NCBI RefSeq assembly: GCF_016860605.1
Contig: NZ_BNJR01000016.1
Coordinates: 310,001 to 374,000 of the forward strand
Length of the DNA stretch: 64,000 nucleotides
Origin: Lentilactobacillus fungorum
GTDB taxonomy: Bacteria; Bacillota; Bacilli; Lactobacillales; Lactobacillaceae
Reading direction: 5' to 3'
Under the pieces are notes generated by a model. It made no database searches. It saw only the letters and a list, made by a program, of their open reading frames with translations, and had not been told where the DNA came from. Positions 39,193-48,003 of the stretch are shown piece by piece. The stretch's first letter is position 1. Each line of letters begins with the position of its first letter. A program made the translations under genes and the position numbers.

Positions 39193-40110
39193 TTGAAATT
39201 AGGCTATTTATTTAGTGGGCAAGGCAAACAATTTGCAAACATGGGCCAAGACTTGTATCAACAAGAACCTAAGTACCGGCAAGCAATTGATGAGGCTTCC
39301 GAAGCTTTAAACATGGATATGAGTGCTACCGATGTCTTTGATGACCCTAACAATACCCAAACAGCGATCGTTGCGATGAGTACTGGGATCGATCGAATTC
39401 TTACGGCAGATGGCCTGAAGCCAATTGGTGCTACGGGCTTAAGCTTGGGTGAATACAGCGCTTTGGTTGCGGCCGGCGGACTAGAGTTTGCCGAAGCACT
39501 GCGATTGGTTCAAGATCGTAGTCACTATATGGCAAAGGCGGGAATGGACCATCCAGGCAAAATGGCGGCAGTCTTAAAAGCCAATTCAACTTTAGTTCAC
39601 CAAGCCATTGAGGTTGGTGCTCAACAAGGTGAAATTTATCCAGCTAATTACAATACAGATTCTCAAATTGTAATTGGCGGATCACCAGCAGGCCTGCAGG
39701 CAGCCACCGAGTATTTGCATGAGCACGGGATTAAGCGGGTGGTACCACTTAAAATGTCAGTGGCCTCTCATACCCCATTTATGCAAACGGCGGCTGATCA
39801 ATTAGCCAACCGGATCAAGGACGTTTCCATCTCACCACTGAAGTTTCCAGTTGTCAGCAATACGACCGCGCAGCCGTTTGAGGTGGCTAACCTCAAGCAA
39901 ACGTTAGTGGATCAGTTGGTCAACCCAACCCACTTTTATGATTGCTTGCAGCAACTGATCAAGTTGTCGGCAACGACTTTTGTGGAACTGGGGCCTGGCG
40001 ATACCCTCATGAAGTTTGCGAAAAAAGCGGTTGGTAGCGAGGCAGTTTTCCATATTGACAGTCTTGACACTTTAAATGATTTTAGAGCAAAAATGAAGTT
40101 GGTGAAATGA
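39193..40110 (+). CDS. fabD: malonyl-CoA:ACP transacylase (TTG start)
   Basis: FabD loads malonyl groups onto ACP. The 305-residue product has the nucleophile Ser84 in GLSLGEYSALVAAG (Leu where E. coli has His in GHSLGEY) and the catalytic His in SVASHTPFM. The start is TTG 39193, with only a weak TAGGT site overlapping the acpP stop; coupling to acpP is likely. It overlaps fabG by 4 nt. Confidence 0.95.
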   Translation: MKLGYLFSGQGKQFANMGQDLYQQEPKYRQAIDEASEALNMDMSATDVFDDPNNTQTAIVAMSTGIDRILTADGLKPIGATGLSLGEYSALVAAGGLEFAEALRLVQDRSHYMAKAGMDHPGKMAAVLKANSTLVHQAIEVGAQQGEIYPANYNTDSQIVIGGSPAGLQAATEYLHEHGIKRVVPLKMSVASHTPFMQTAADQLANRIKDVSISPLKFPVVSNTTAQPFEVANLKQTLVDQLVNPTHFYDCLQQLIKLSATTFVELGPGDTLMKFAKKAVGSEAVFHIDSLDTLNDFRAKMKLVK

Positions 40111-40841
40111 TGAGTGATAACAAACAGGTTGCATTGGTAACGGGTGCGGCTAAGGGAATCGGCTTAGCAATTGCCAAACGGCTTTCAAACGATGGGATGA
40201 CCGTGGTTATTAACAGTCACCATGAATTAACCGATACCGAAAAGCAGGAATATGCAGCCCAGGGATTTGAATTTGATAATCTGGTAGGTGACGTTAGTAA
40301 CGAAACTGATGCTGAAAAGATGATCAACGATGTTGTTGAAAAATATGGTCGGATTGACGTATTGGTGAATAACGCTGGCATTACTAGAGATAAATTGTTA
40401 AGTCGCTTGAAGTTAGCAGATTTTAAGGCGGTCATTGACACAAACCTAGTGGGCGCGTTTAATATGACCAAATTCGCCATGAAAGTCATGCAAAAAGCCC
40501 GTACCGGTGCCATTGTAAATATCTCGAGTATTTCAGGTCTTCACGGCAATCTTGGCCAAGCAAACTACTCAGCTAGCAAGGCTGGCTTAGTGGGGTTAAC
40601 CAAGACGGCTGCCCGTGAAGGGGCGTTGCGTGGCATTCGTTGTAATGCCGTTGCCCCTGGTATGATTGCGACTGATATGACTGGTAAGATGAGTGAGCGT
40701 AGGCAAAAAGAGTTTACCGACCAAATCCCATTGAAGCGATTTGGACAGCCTGATGAAGTTGCGGATACCGTCGCTTTTTTAGTGCACAATCACTATATTA
40801 CCGGCCAAGTTGTCACGGTTGATGGCGGTTTAACCATCTAA
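40107..40841 (+). CDS. fabG: 3-oxoacyl-ACP reductase
   Basis: FabG reduces 3-oxoacyl-ACP with NADPH. The 244-residue short-chain dehydrogenase has the cofactor motif VTGAAKGIGLA, NNAGITRD, and the catalytic Ser/Tyr/Lys in NISSISG and YSASKAG. Its ATG overlaps the fabD stop. A repeat-bearing 169-nt spacer separates it from fabF, unlike the tight spacing before it. Confidence 0.97.
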   Translation: MMSDNKQVALVTGAAKGIGLAIAKRLSNDGMTVVINSHHELTDTEKQEYAAQGFEFDNLVGDVSNETDAEKMINDVVEKYGRIDVLVNNAGITRDKLLSRLKLADFKAVIDTNLVGAFNMTKFAMKVMQKARTGAIVNISSISGLHGNLGQANYSASKAGLVGLTKTAAREGALRGIRCNAVAPGMIATDMTGKMSERRQKEFTDQIPLKRFGQPDEVADTVAFLVHNHYITGQVVTVDGGLTI

Positions 40842-40855
40842 AGCGGTGTGTAACC

Positions 40856-40985
40856 GAGTAATTACGGATTGCCAAATCGGGCAGGCATTTTATGGCTGTT
40901 GGAATGTAAGCCCCCTCGAAAGATACTCAGGTTTGGGATTTTTTCGGAGGTGCTTGTCCTGCAATCTTGGTGCGTAGAGTTGGCT
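40856..40985 (+). repeat. dispersed hairpin element, copy D (fabG-fabF spacer)
   Basis: The first half (40871-40911) matches the rlmCD leader at 25444-25483; over the last 24 nt, 21 are identical. It also matches the insert of copy B. The second half has the tip core CTCAGGTTTGGGATTTTTT of the family and an imperfect stem (AAGC...CCCCTCGAAAG with CTTTTT/TTCGGAGG...GCTT, about 40908-40945). It lies within the fab operon, after fabG and before the fabF ribosome binding site. Confidence 0.7.
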
Positions 40986-41010
40986 TAAGAATGATTGAAG
41001 GAGTAAATGA

Positions 41011-42240
41011 ATGAGCAGAGTAGTAATTACCGGAATGGGGATTGTATCCCCAATTGGAAATGATATCGATAGCTTCTTAAAAAACTTGTTTGCCTCGAAG
41101 GTTGGGATCAATCCGATTACCAAGTTTGATGCAACCCCAACTGGGATTACCGTTGCTGGCGAAGTGAAAGATTTTGATCCCTTAAAACGGGTCGATAAGA
41201 AGTTTGCCAAACGAAATGATTTGTTCTGTACATATGCCTTGTACAGTGCCAAAGAAGCAATGGAAATGGCTGGCTTATCTGAGGATTCAATTGATCCAGA
41301 AGATTTGGGAGTCATCTATGGTTCTGGAATTGGTGGTTTGACAACAATTCAAGAACAAGTCATCAAGATGCATGATAAGAGTCCTAAACGGGTGTCGCCT
41401 TTATTCGTACCAGACTCCATTATTAACATGGCTGCCGGCAATATTTCAATTGCCTTCAATGCCAGAAATACGAGTCAAGGAATTGTGACGGCTTGTTCAT
41501 CTGGGACTAACGCAATTGGCAATGCCTTTGAATATATCAAACAGGGCAAGGCCAAAGCAATCATCGCTGGAGGCACTGAAGCTTCAGTGAACGAAATTGG
41601 GATTGCCGGTTTTGCGGCTTTAACCGCACTTTCTAAGACCGAAGATCCAATGCGGGCTTCAATTCCATTTGACCGGGATCGAAATGGTTTTGTGATGGGC
41701 GAAGGTTCAGGAACGGTGATTTTAGAAGATTACGATCATGCCAAGGCTCGTGGCGCCAATATTTTGGCTGAAATTGTTGGTTATGGCACGACGAGTGATG
41801 CCTATCATATGACCGCACCTGATCCAGAAGGTAAAGGAGCGATGCGGGCAATGCAGCAGGCGATTGATGAAGCTGGGGTTGACGAAACCCAAGTAGATTA
41901 TATTAACGCTCATGGAACAAGTACGCATGCCAACGATAGTGCCGAATCCAAAGCGATTAAGCAAGTGTTTGCCAAAAATGACCATGTCAAAGTCAGCAGC
42001 ACAAAAGGCATGACTGGCCATGCTTTAGGAGCTGCCGGCGCAATTGAAGCAGTGGCAACGATTGGCGCTATTCAGCACAACCAAATGCCAGTGAATGTTG
42101 GGGTTGTTAATCAAGACGACGAATGTGATATTGAGTTGGTTAACGATGAAAACAAGCAAGCACCAGTTAATGTCGCCATCAGTAATTCCTTTGGTTTTGG
42201 AGGCCACAACGCAGTCATTGCATTTAAGGGATGTGATTAA
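41011..42240 (+). CDS. fabF: beta-ketoacyl-ACP synthase II
   Basis: FabF is the elongation condensing enzyme. The 409-residue product has the active-site Cys162 in VTACSSGTNAIG and the His residues in NAHGTSTHAND and KGMTGHALGAAGA. AAGGAG precedes ATG 41011. accB starts 2 nt after its stop. Confidence 0.97.
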   Translation: MSRVVITGMGIVSPIGNDIDSFLKNLFASKVGINPITKFDATPTGITVAGEVKDFDPLKRVDKKFAKRNDLFCTYALYSAKEAMEMAGLSEDSIDPEDLGVIYGSGIGGLTTIQEQVIKMHDKSPKRVSPLFVPDSIINMAAGNISIAFNARNTSQGIVTACSSGTNAIGNAFEYIKQGKAKAIIAGGTEASVNEIGIAGFAALTALSKTEDPMRASIPFDRDRNGFVMGEGSGTVILEDYDHAKARGANILAEIVGYGTTSDAYHMTAPDPEGKGAMRAMQQAIDEAGVDETQVDYINAHGTSTHANDSAESKAIKQVFAKNDHVKVSSTKGMTGHALGAAGAIEAVATIGAIQHNQMPVNVGVVNQDDECDIELVNDENKQAPVNVAISNSFGFGGHNAVIAFKGCD

Positions 42241-42242
42241 AG

Positions 42243-42710
42243 ATGGATGAAAAAGAAATTGAACGGTTGTTAGATAAATTTGATCAATCATCGCTTAAAG
42301 ACTTTGAATTAACGCAAGACAACTTTAAGCTGTCACTTAGTAAGCGGGAGCAAGCAGACAAGGTTGTCGCCGCGCAACCAGCGCCGAGTCTTGAACAGCC
42401 GCAAGCTCACGAAACAAAACAAGCGAGTCTAAAAGACAGTGGTGAAGCTCAAGCGCCTGTTGACAACAACGTGGTTGAAATTAAAGCCCCCTTAGTTGGC
42501 GTCGTTTATTTTGCGCCAAGTCCAGATAAGCCGGTCTTTAAGAAACAGGGTGATCACGTTGAAAAGGGCGAAGTTGTCTGTGTAATTGAAGCGATGAAAA
42601 TGATTAATGAAGTTAAAAGTGACGTGACCGGCACCATCGCCAACGTGTTAGTTGAAGATGGCAGCATGGTCGAATACGATCAACCTATTTTTCAAGTGAC
42701 AAAGGGGTAA
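42243..42710 (+). CDS. accB: biotin carboxyl carrier protein of acetyl-CoA carboxylase
   Basis: AccB holds the biotin that carries the carboxyl group. The 155-residue product has a flexible Ala/Gln/Pro-rich middle part (about 40-75) and a C-terminal biotinyl domain with Lys in EAMKMINEV. The biotin ligase is the birA product at 46942. It is tightly packed between fabF and fabZ2. Confidence 0.96.
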   Translation: MDEKEIERLLDKFDQSSLKDFELTQDNFKLSLSKREQADKVVAAQPAPSLEQPQAHETKQASLKDSGEAQAPVDNNVVEIKAPLVGVVYFAPSPDKPVFKKQGDHVEKGEVVCVIEAMKMINEVKSDVTGTIANVLVEDGSMVEYDQPIFQVTKG

Positions 42711-42714
42711 TTAA

Positions 42715-43131
42715 ATGAAACCAGCAGTTAATGATGTGATTCCACAACGCTATCCCTTTGAAATGATCGATCGGTTTGTGGATGTTGAGCCGGGAATTTC
42801 AGCGTCCGCAATTAAGCTGATTTCAGTTAACGAGTGGTTCTTTGCGAACCAATCGGCCAAACAATTGGTCGTTCCCCGGCCGATTATGATTGAAGCCATG
42901 GCCCAAACTGGGGTAGCAGCCATTTTGTCCATACCGGAAAACAAAGGTAAAAATGTCTTCTTCGGCGGAATCAAAAATGCGGTTTTCCAAGCAGATTTTA
43001 AGCCTGGTGACAAGCTTGAATTTAAAGTGGTCATGAAAAAGTTGAAGCGAAATATCGGGTTAGGGCACGGAACGATTCGCCGGGATGGCCAATCGATTTG
43101 TGAAGCTGACTTGATATTTGCGGTTGAATGA
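42715..43131 (+). CDS. fabZ2: FabZ-like hot-dog protein without the catalytic histidine (second copy)
   Basis: The 138-residue product aligns without gaps to FabZ: VIPQRYPFEMIDRFVDVEPG at the start and FFGGIKNAVFQADFKPGD in the middle. In the active-site stretch the first copy has FFQGHFPGNPVMPGV, while this one has FFANQSAKQLVVPRP. The catalytic His is thus Gln46 and the substrate-tunnel Pro/Gly residues are lost; the second acid (Glu60 in MIEAMAQTG) is kept. It may be a non-catalytic partner, an isomerase-like variant or use other chemistry. It occupies the usual fabZ2 place between accB and accC. Confidence 0.8.
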   Translation: MKPAVNDVIPQRYPFEMIDRFVDVEPGISASAIKLISVNEWFFANQSAKQLVVPRPIMIEAMAQTGVAAILSIPENKGKNVFFGGIKNAVFQADFKPGDKLEFKVVMKKLKRNIGLGHGTIRRDGQSICEADLIFAVE

Positions 43132-43144
43132 TAGAGGTGAGCAA

Positions 43145-44524
43145 ATGTTTAAAAAGGTATTGGTAGCTAACCGAGGTGAGATTGCGGTTCAAATCATTCG
43201 AGCCCTGCATGATATGGGGATTACTGCGGTCGCCGTTTATTCCAGTGCTGATAAGAACAGTCTATTTGTTCACTTAGCTGATGAGGCGATTTGCATTGGT
43301 GGACCACAGCCAAGTGATTCTTATTTGAACATGGCTCAAATTATTAGTGCGGCCAACTTAACCGGTTGTGAGGCTATTCACCCCGGTTACGGGTTTTTAT
43401 CAGAGAACGCTGAATTTGCTGAACTCTGCGAAACTTGTCATATTAAATTTATTGGGCCAAGCCACGATTTGATTTCGTTGATGGGCGACAAAGCTAACGC
43501 CCGCCGAGCAATGAAAAATGCAGGCGTGCCAGTCATTCCTGGTAGTGAAGGCGTCGTTAAGACGGTCACGCAAGCCAAGGAGGTTGCCGAAAGAATTGGT
43601 TTTCCAGTTCTATTAAAGTCGGCAGCTGGCGGTGGCGGTAAAGGGATTCGAGAAGTTGATCGCCCACAGGATCTGCAGAGCGCGTTTGAGCAAACTCAGC
43701 GGGAAGCTCAAGTTTCTTATGATGACGACGACGTTTACGTTGAAAAGCTCATCCGAAATGCCAAACACGTGGAAATGCAAGTGGTCGCAGACGATTTTAA
43801 TCACGCCGTTTACTTACCGGAGCGTGATTGTTCGCTACAACGAAATCATCAAAAGGTTATTGAAGAAAGCCCGTGCGTCTTAATTTCACCCACTGAACGA
43901 AAAAAGTTGGGGGAAATTGTGGCTAAGGCGACGCTGCAATTAGGTTATACCAACACGGGGACTTATGAATTCTTGATGGGCGAGGATCACCACTTTTACT
44001 TTATGGAAATGAATACTCGCCTGCAGGTTGAACACACAATCACCGAGGAAGTGACCGGCATCGAACTGGTAAAGGCGCAATTGCTGGTAGCTAACCATCA
44101 GCCATTACCGTTTACCCAGGCAGACGCAACCGTAAAGGGTCATGCGCTTGAGTGCCGGTTAAATGCCGAAGACCCCCGTCATCATTTTGCGCCACAACCT
44201 GGGCGGATTAATCACTTATTTTTTCCGGCTGGATCGCTTGGGGTACGAATTGATTCCGGGGTTGCTCAAGGAAGCTTTATTTCACCGTTTTATGATTCGA
44301 TGATCGCCAAATTAATTGTTCATTTGAATGATCGGGAGGCAGTGATTGCTAAAATGAAGCGGCTCTTGGGAGAATTAGAAATCAACGGTGTGGTCACTAA
44401 CCAGGCCTTTTTGAAGTATTTGATTGGGACGGAAGCTTTTCGGACCGGAAACTATTCAACCAGCTTCATTGAAAATGCTGTGTTAGCTGAAAAGGAGGAT
44501 TTCCATGCTGCAGAGTCGGTTTAA
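43145..44524 (+). CDS. accC: acetyl-CoA carboxylase, biotin carboxylase subunit
   Basis: AccC carboxylates the biotin on AccB using ATP and bicarbonate. The 459-residue product has MFKKVLVANRGEIAVQII, the ATP-grasp glycine loop KSAAGGGGKGI, and catalytic FMEMNTRLQVEHTITE. GAGGTGA precedes ATG 43145, giving the family start; the open frame from 43118 overlaps fabZ2 and would add an unrelated tail. It overlaps accD by 20 nt. Confidence 0.97.
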   Translation: MFKKVLVANRGEIAVQIIRALHDMGITAVAVYSSADKNSLFVHLADEAICIGGPQPSDSYLNMAQIISAANLTGCEAIHPGYGFLSENAEFAELCETCHIKFIGPSHDLISLMGDKANARRAMKNAGVPVIPGSEGVVKTVTQAKEVAERIGFPVLLKSAAGGGGKGIREVDRPQDLQSAFEQTQREAQVSYDDDDVYVEKLIRNAKHVEMQVVADDFNHAVYLPERDCSLQRNHQKVIEESPCVLISPTERKKLGEIVAKATLQLGYTNTGTYEFLMGEDHHFYFMEMNTRLQVEHTITEEVTGIELVKAQLLVANHQPLPFTQADATVKGHALECRLNAEDPRHHFAPQPGRINHLFFPAGSLGVRIDSGVAQGSFISPFYDSMIAKLIVHLNDREAVIAKMKRLLGELEINGVVTNQAFLKYLIGTEAFRTGNYSTSFIENAVLAEKEDFHAAESV

Positions 44525-45350
44525 GATGCCTAGCCATGATGAGCTAGTTAAGCGAATGGATGCCATTCCTGATCATGTATTAAAGGAATGTCCACATTGC
44601 CACTACAAGTTCTTGTCAGTTAGGGCTGGGCGAAATAACATCTGCCCCAAATGTGGTTATGGGTTTCGGCTAATGGCTAAACGGCGGGTTAAAATAACGT
44701 TTGACAAATTTACTGAGATGGATCAAACCGTAACGGTACCAGAACGTTATACTGACCCCAAATATCGGGCTAAAATTGCCAAAGCCAAAAAGATCACGGG
44801 ACTAAACGAAAGTGTGCTTACCGGTACGGCGATGCTTGGCAAACAACAGCTAGCCGTTGGTGTCATGGATCCGTTTTGGATTATGGGTAGCTTGGGAAGT
44901 GCGACTGGCGAAAAGATCACCCGGTTATTTGAAATGGCGACTAGAAAGCGGCTGCCAGTGGTGATGTTTACCGCTTCTGGCGGTGCCCGGATGCAAGAAG
45001 GCCTTAATTCGCTAATGCAGATGGCCAAAATTTCAAATGCCGTAGCTGCTCATAGTCAAGCTGGCTTACTGTACGTTGTCGTGTTATGTGATCCAACTAC
45101 CGGCGGGGTAACGGCCAGCTTTGCAATGCAGGGGGATATCATTTTGGCTGAACCTTATGCACTGGTTGGCTTTGCTGGCCGGCGGGTCATTGAACAAACG
45201 ATTATGCAAAAGCCACCCAAGGATTTTCAAAGTGCCGAAGTTGTGATGCAACATGGCTTCATTGACCAAATTGTCGCCCGAGCTGAAATGAAGCAAACTT
45301 TAGCAAAAATCCTGCGCCTACATACGAAGGAGAATGCTTATGACAAATAA
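44505..45350 (+). CDS. accD: acetyl-CoA carboxylase, carboxyltransferase subunit beta
   Basis: AccD with AccA transfers the carboxyl group to acetyl-CoA. The 281-residue product has an N-terminal four-cysteine zinc ribbon (CPHC ... CPKC, residues about 26-50) and the carboxyltransferase core with ASGGARMQEGLNSLMQMAK and TTGGVTASFAMQGD. GGAGGAT lies inside accC before ATG 44505. Confidence 0.97.
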   Translation: MLQSRFKMPSHDELVKRMDAIPDHVLKECPHCHYKFLSVRAGRNNICPKCGYGFRLMAKRRVKITFDKFTEMDQTVTVPERYTDPKYRAKIAKAKKITGLNESVLTGTAMLGKQQLAVGVMDPFWIMGSLGSATGEKITRLFEMATRKRLPVVMFTASGGARMQEGLNSLMQMAKISNAVAAHSQAGLLYVVVLCDPTTGGVTASFAMQGDIILAEPYALVGFAGRRVIEQTIMQKPPKDFQSAEVVMQHGFIDQIVARAEMKQTLAKILRLHTKENAYDK

Positions 45351-46110
45351 AACAGCTTACCAACGTGTTGTCGGCGCCCGCAGTAAAGACAAAATTTCAA
45401 CAGCTGAATTAATTCACGGCCTGACAACGGATTTCTTTGAATGTCACGGTGATCGGCTTGAAGCAGATGACCATGCGCTAATTGGAGGAATTGGCCTGTT
45501 AAATGACCAACCAATTACGGTCGTTGGGATTCAAAAGGGAAACGATACCGACGAAAATATTGACCGTCATTTTGGTAGCCCAACGCCGCAAGGATATCGT
45601 AAGGCGTTACGTTTGATGAAACAGGCAGAAAAGTTTGGGCGGCCTATCTTGGCACTTATTAATACCCCAGGCGCTTGGCCGGATGTTGATTCTGAATATC
45701 ATGGCCAGGGTTCTGCGGTCGCTCAGTGTATTATCCAGGGGATGCAGCTCAAGGTACCTTATATCAGTATCATTGTTGGTGAAGGTGGCAGCGGGGGCGC
45801 GCTTGCGTTAGCGTGCGGTGACCGGGTCTTTATGTTTGAGGATAGTATCTATTCGATACTATCTCCTGAAGGCTATGCCAGCATTATGTGGAAAGATTCG
45901 GCTAAAGTGCAACAAGCTGCCGAAGAACTTGGTCTCACACCGGAAAGTTTACTTAAAGATGGTATTATTAATAAGATTATTCATGAATATAAGCCCGGTG
46001 AGGAATTAAGCAACTTGCGCGACTTTTTGGCTGCCGAATTTGCCGAATTAGGGAAATTACCAGTTGATCAATTAATTGAACAGCGACAAAGACGATTTAG
46101 AAATTTTTAA
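45340..46110 (+). CDS. accA: acetyl-CoA carboxylase, carboxyltransferase subunit alpha
   Basis: This is the partner of AccD. The 256-residue product contains ERHGDR-like ECHGDRLEADD, the oxyanion-forming GEGGSGGALALA and YSILSPEGYASIMWKD. AAGGAG (45327-45332) lies 7 nt before ATG 45340; ATG 45334 is too close to it. It overlaps accD by 11 nt. Confidence 0.96.
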   Translation: MTNKTAYQRVVGARSKDKISTAELIHGLTTDFFECHGDRLEADDHALIGGIGLLNDQPITVVGIQKGNDTDENIDRHFGSPTPQGYRKALRLMKQAEKFGRPILALINTPGAWPDVDSEYHGQGSAVAQCIIQGMQLKVPYISIIVGEGGSGGALALACGDRVFMFEDSIYSILSPEGYASIMWKDSAKVQQAAEELGLTPESLLKDGIINKIIHEYKPGEELSNLRDFLAAEFAELGKLPVDQLIEQRQRRFRNF

Positions 46111-46135
46111 TAGAGAAGAATTTGGAGGCCAAAAA

Positions 46136-46894
46136 ATGAGCGGCTTTTTAGATGGCAAAACAATCGTAATCATGGGGGTTGCGAATAAACGAAGTATTGC
46201 GTGGGGATGTACCCAAGCAATCTTGAATCAAGGCGCCAAAGTTATTTTGACGTATCAAAATGATCGGATCAAAAAGAGCCTGGAACGGTTCGTACCCGAT
46301 AATTTAGACTTAATTGAGTGCGATGTTTCTGAAGATGATAATGTCAAAGAAGCATTTGCAAAAATTGGTGATCAGTATGGGAAGATCGATGGTGTGATTC
46401 ACGCAATTGCGTATGCTGATAAAGAGACCCTGACTTCAGGCTTGGTTCATACTACTAAAGAGGGTTATGACTTAGCACAAAATATTAGTGCTTACTCTTT
46501 GATCTCAGTTGCCAGATATGCACAACCAGTTCTCAATAATCCGGCAAGTATTTTGACGTTAACTTACTTTGGCTCGACACGGGCAATTCCTAATTACAAT
46601 ATGATGGGTGTTGCCAAAGCAGCTTTGGAAGCTAACGTTCGTTACTTAGCTTCTGACCTGGGTGAAGCCGGTGTGCGGGTGAACGCCATTTCTGCTGGTG
46701 CGGTTAAAACCCTGGCAGTGACGGGCATTAAGCACCATGGTGAATTGCTGAAAGAATCAGAATCACGAACGGTTGATCAAAAGAGTGTCACAACGGCAGA
46801 AATTGGTAATGTGGCGGCCTTCTTAATGAGTGATTTGTCAACTGGGATGACTGGTGACGTTGTTTACGTTGACAAAGGGGTCCACCTTATTTAA
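46136..46894 (+). CDS. fabI: enoyl-ACP reductase FabI
   Basis: FabI completes the elongation cycle by NAD(P)H-dependent reduction of enoyl-ACP and is the triclosan target. The 252-residue product has the short-chain dehydrogenase variant typical of FabI: GVANKRSIAWG at the cofactor site and the Tyr-x6-Lys pair in NYNMMGVAKAALEA, with the TYFGSTRAIP segment before it. GGAGGCC precedes ATG 46136. It is the last gene of the cluster. Confidence 0.97.
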   Translation: MSGFLDGKTIVIMGVANKRSIAWGCTQAILNQGAKVILTYQNDRIKKSLERFVPDNLDLIECDVSEDDNVKEAFAKIGDQYGKIDGVIHAIAYADKETLTSGLVHTTKEGYDLAQNISAYSLISVARYAQPVLNNPASILTLTYFGSTRAIPNYNMMGVAKAALEANVRYLASDLGEAGVRVNAISAGAVKTLAVTGIKHHGELLKESESRTVDQKSVTTAEIGNVAAFLMSDLSTGMTGDVVYVDKGVHLI

Positions 46895-46941
46895 GACAAC
46901 GGCTTTAGTTGGTTATTTGGTTATGATAATGAGGGAGTAAT

Positions 46942-47934
46942 ATGGCGGATCATCAATCACAAATTCTACAGGCGCTGCTGGCAGCTGAAAATCGTTATGT
47001 TTCAGGCAATGAATTAGCCAAGCGCTTCAATATTAGTCGACCAGCAGTTTACCATAATATCTTAAAGCTTGAGCAAAATGGTCATATCATTGAGACTAAA
47101 AAAGGTTTGGGGTATTGTTATCAAAAGTCGCATTGCTTTGATCCTCAGGTGATCGTTCATTACCGAGTCACTAGCTATCCCGTGAAAATTCACGTTTTTG
47201 ATAAGTTGACGTCAACCAATGATTATGCCAAGCAATATAGCACTGAAAGAACCGTCTTTAAACCGCAACTTTTTTTGACGGATACGCAAACCAAAGGTCG
47301 GGGGCGATTGGGTCGGCGGTTTTATTCACCGAGTAACACAGGCATTTATATGAGCTTATTGATTCCAATTCAAACCAGACAATCGATTCATTCCGGCTTA
47401 ATTACGACGGGGACGGCCGTGTGCGTAATCCGATCGCTTAAGCAGTTTTTTCCCCACGTTGATTTTCGGGTAAAGTGGGTCAATGATATTTTGGCGCATG
47501 ATAAGAAGTGTGGCGGAATTCTGACTGAAACGACCGCGAGTTTAGAAGATGGTTCCCATGAAAATGTGATTATTGGCATTGGTCTCAATATTGATTCCAA
47601 CGGGTTTCCGGCGGCAATTAGTCACAAAGCTGGATCAATTGTTGAGCACAGCCAAGTAGATCGAAATAAGATTGTTGCCCGAATTATTGATAACTTTTTC
47701 TATATGTATCAAACGTATCAAACAGGCAATTTTTTGCCAGAATATGCTGAATTATCAGAGATTTTAGGTAAAAAGGTTAAAGTTGTGATGGGAAATCGCG
47801 TCTACACTGGCATCGCGGATCATTTTAACAACGAAGGCGCACTGGTAATGATGTTGGCTGATGGCCAGTTGATTACCATGGCCAGTGGTGAAGTAACGAA
47901 GGTCTATTTACCGGAGAACAGGTATCAAGGATAA
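46942..47934 (+). CDS. birA: bifunctional biotin-protein ligase/biotin operon repressor
   Basis: BirA attaches biotin to AccB and, in its group II form, represses biotin genes. The 330-residue product has an N-terminal winged helix (about 1-60, SGNELAKRFNISRPAVYHNI), the catalytic domain with TSTNDYAK, the biotinoyl-AMP loop TKGRGRLGRRF and KWVNDILAHDKKCGGIL, and the C-terminal SH3-like domain. The presence of the winged helix fits the palindrome before bioY. GAGGGAG precedes the ATG. Confidence 0.96.
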   Translation: MADHQSQILQALLAAENRYVSGNELAKRFNISRPAVYHNILKLEQNGHIIETKKGLGYCYQKSHCFDPQVIVHYRVTSYPVKIHVFDKLTSTNDYAKQYSTERTVFKPQLFLTDTQTKGRGRLGRRFYSPSNTGIYMSLLIPIQTRQSIHSGLITTGTAVCVIRSLKQFFPHVDFRVKWVNDILAHDKKCGGILTETTASLEDGSHENVIIGIGLNIDSNGFPAAISHKAGSIVEHSQVDRNKIVARIIDNFFYMYQTYQTGNFLPEYAELSEILGKKVKVVMGNRVYTGIADHFNNEGALVMMLADGQLITMASGEVTKVYLPENRYQG

Positions 47935-47953
47935 AACTGTTCTCTTAGTTTAA

Positions 47954-47985
47954 TGGTTAACCACTTCGACGTTATTAATTAACCA
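47954..47985 (+). promoter_or_regulatory. candidate BirA operator upstream of bioY
   Basis: TGGTTAA (47954-47960) and TTAACCA (47979-47985) are inverted with an 18-nt spacer, close to the GTTAAC-N14/16-GTTAAC form of BirA sites. The left half is itself a palindrome, TGGTTAACCA (47954-47963). Confidence 0.6.
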
Positions 47986-48003
47986 GTAATTGGAGATAAT
48001 TTA

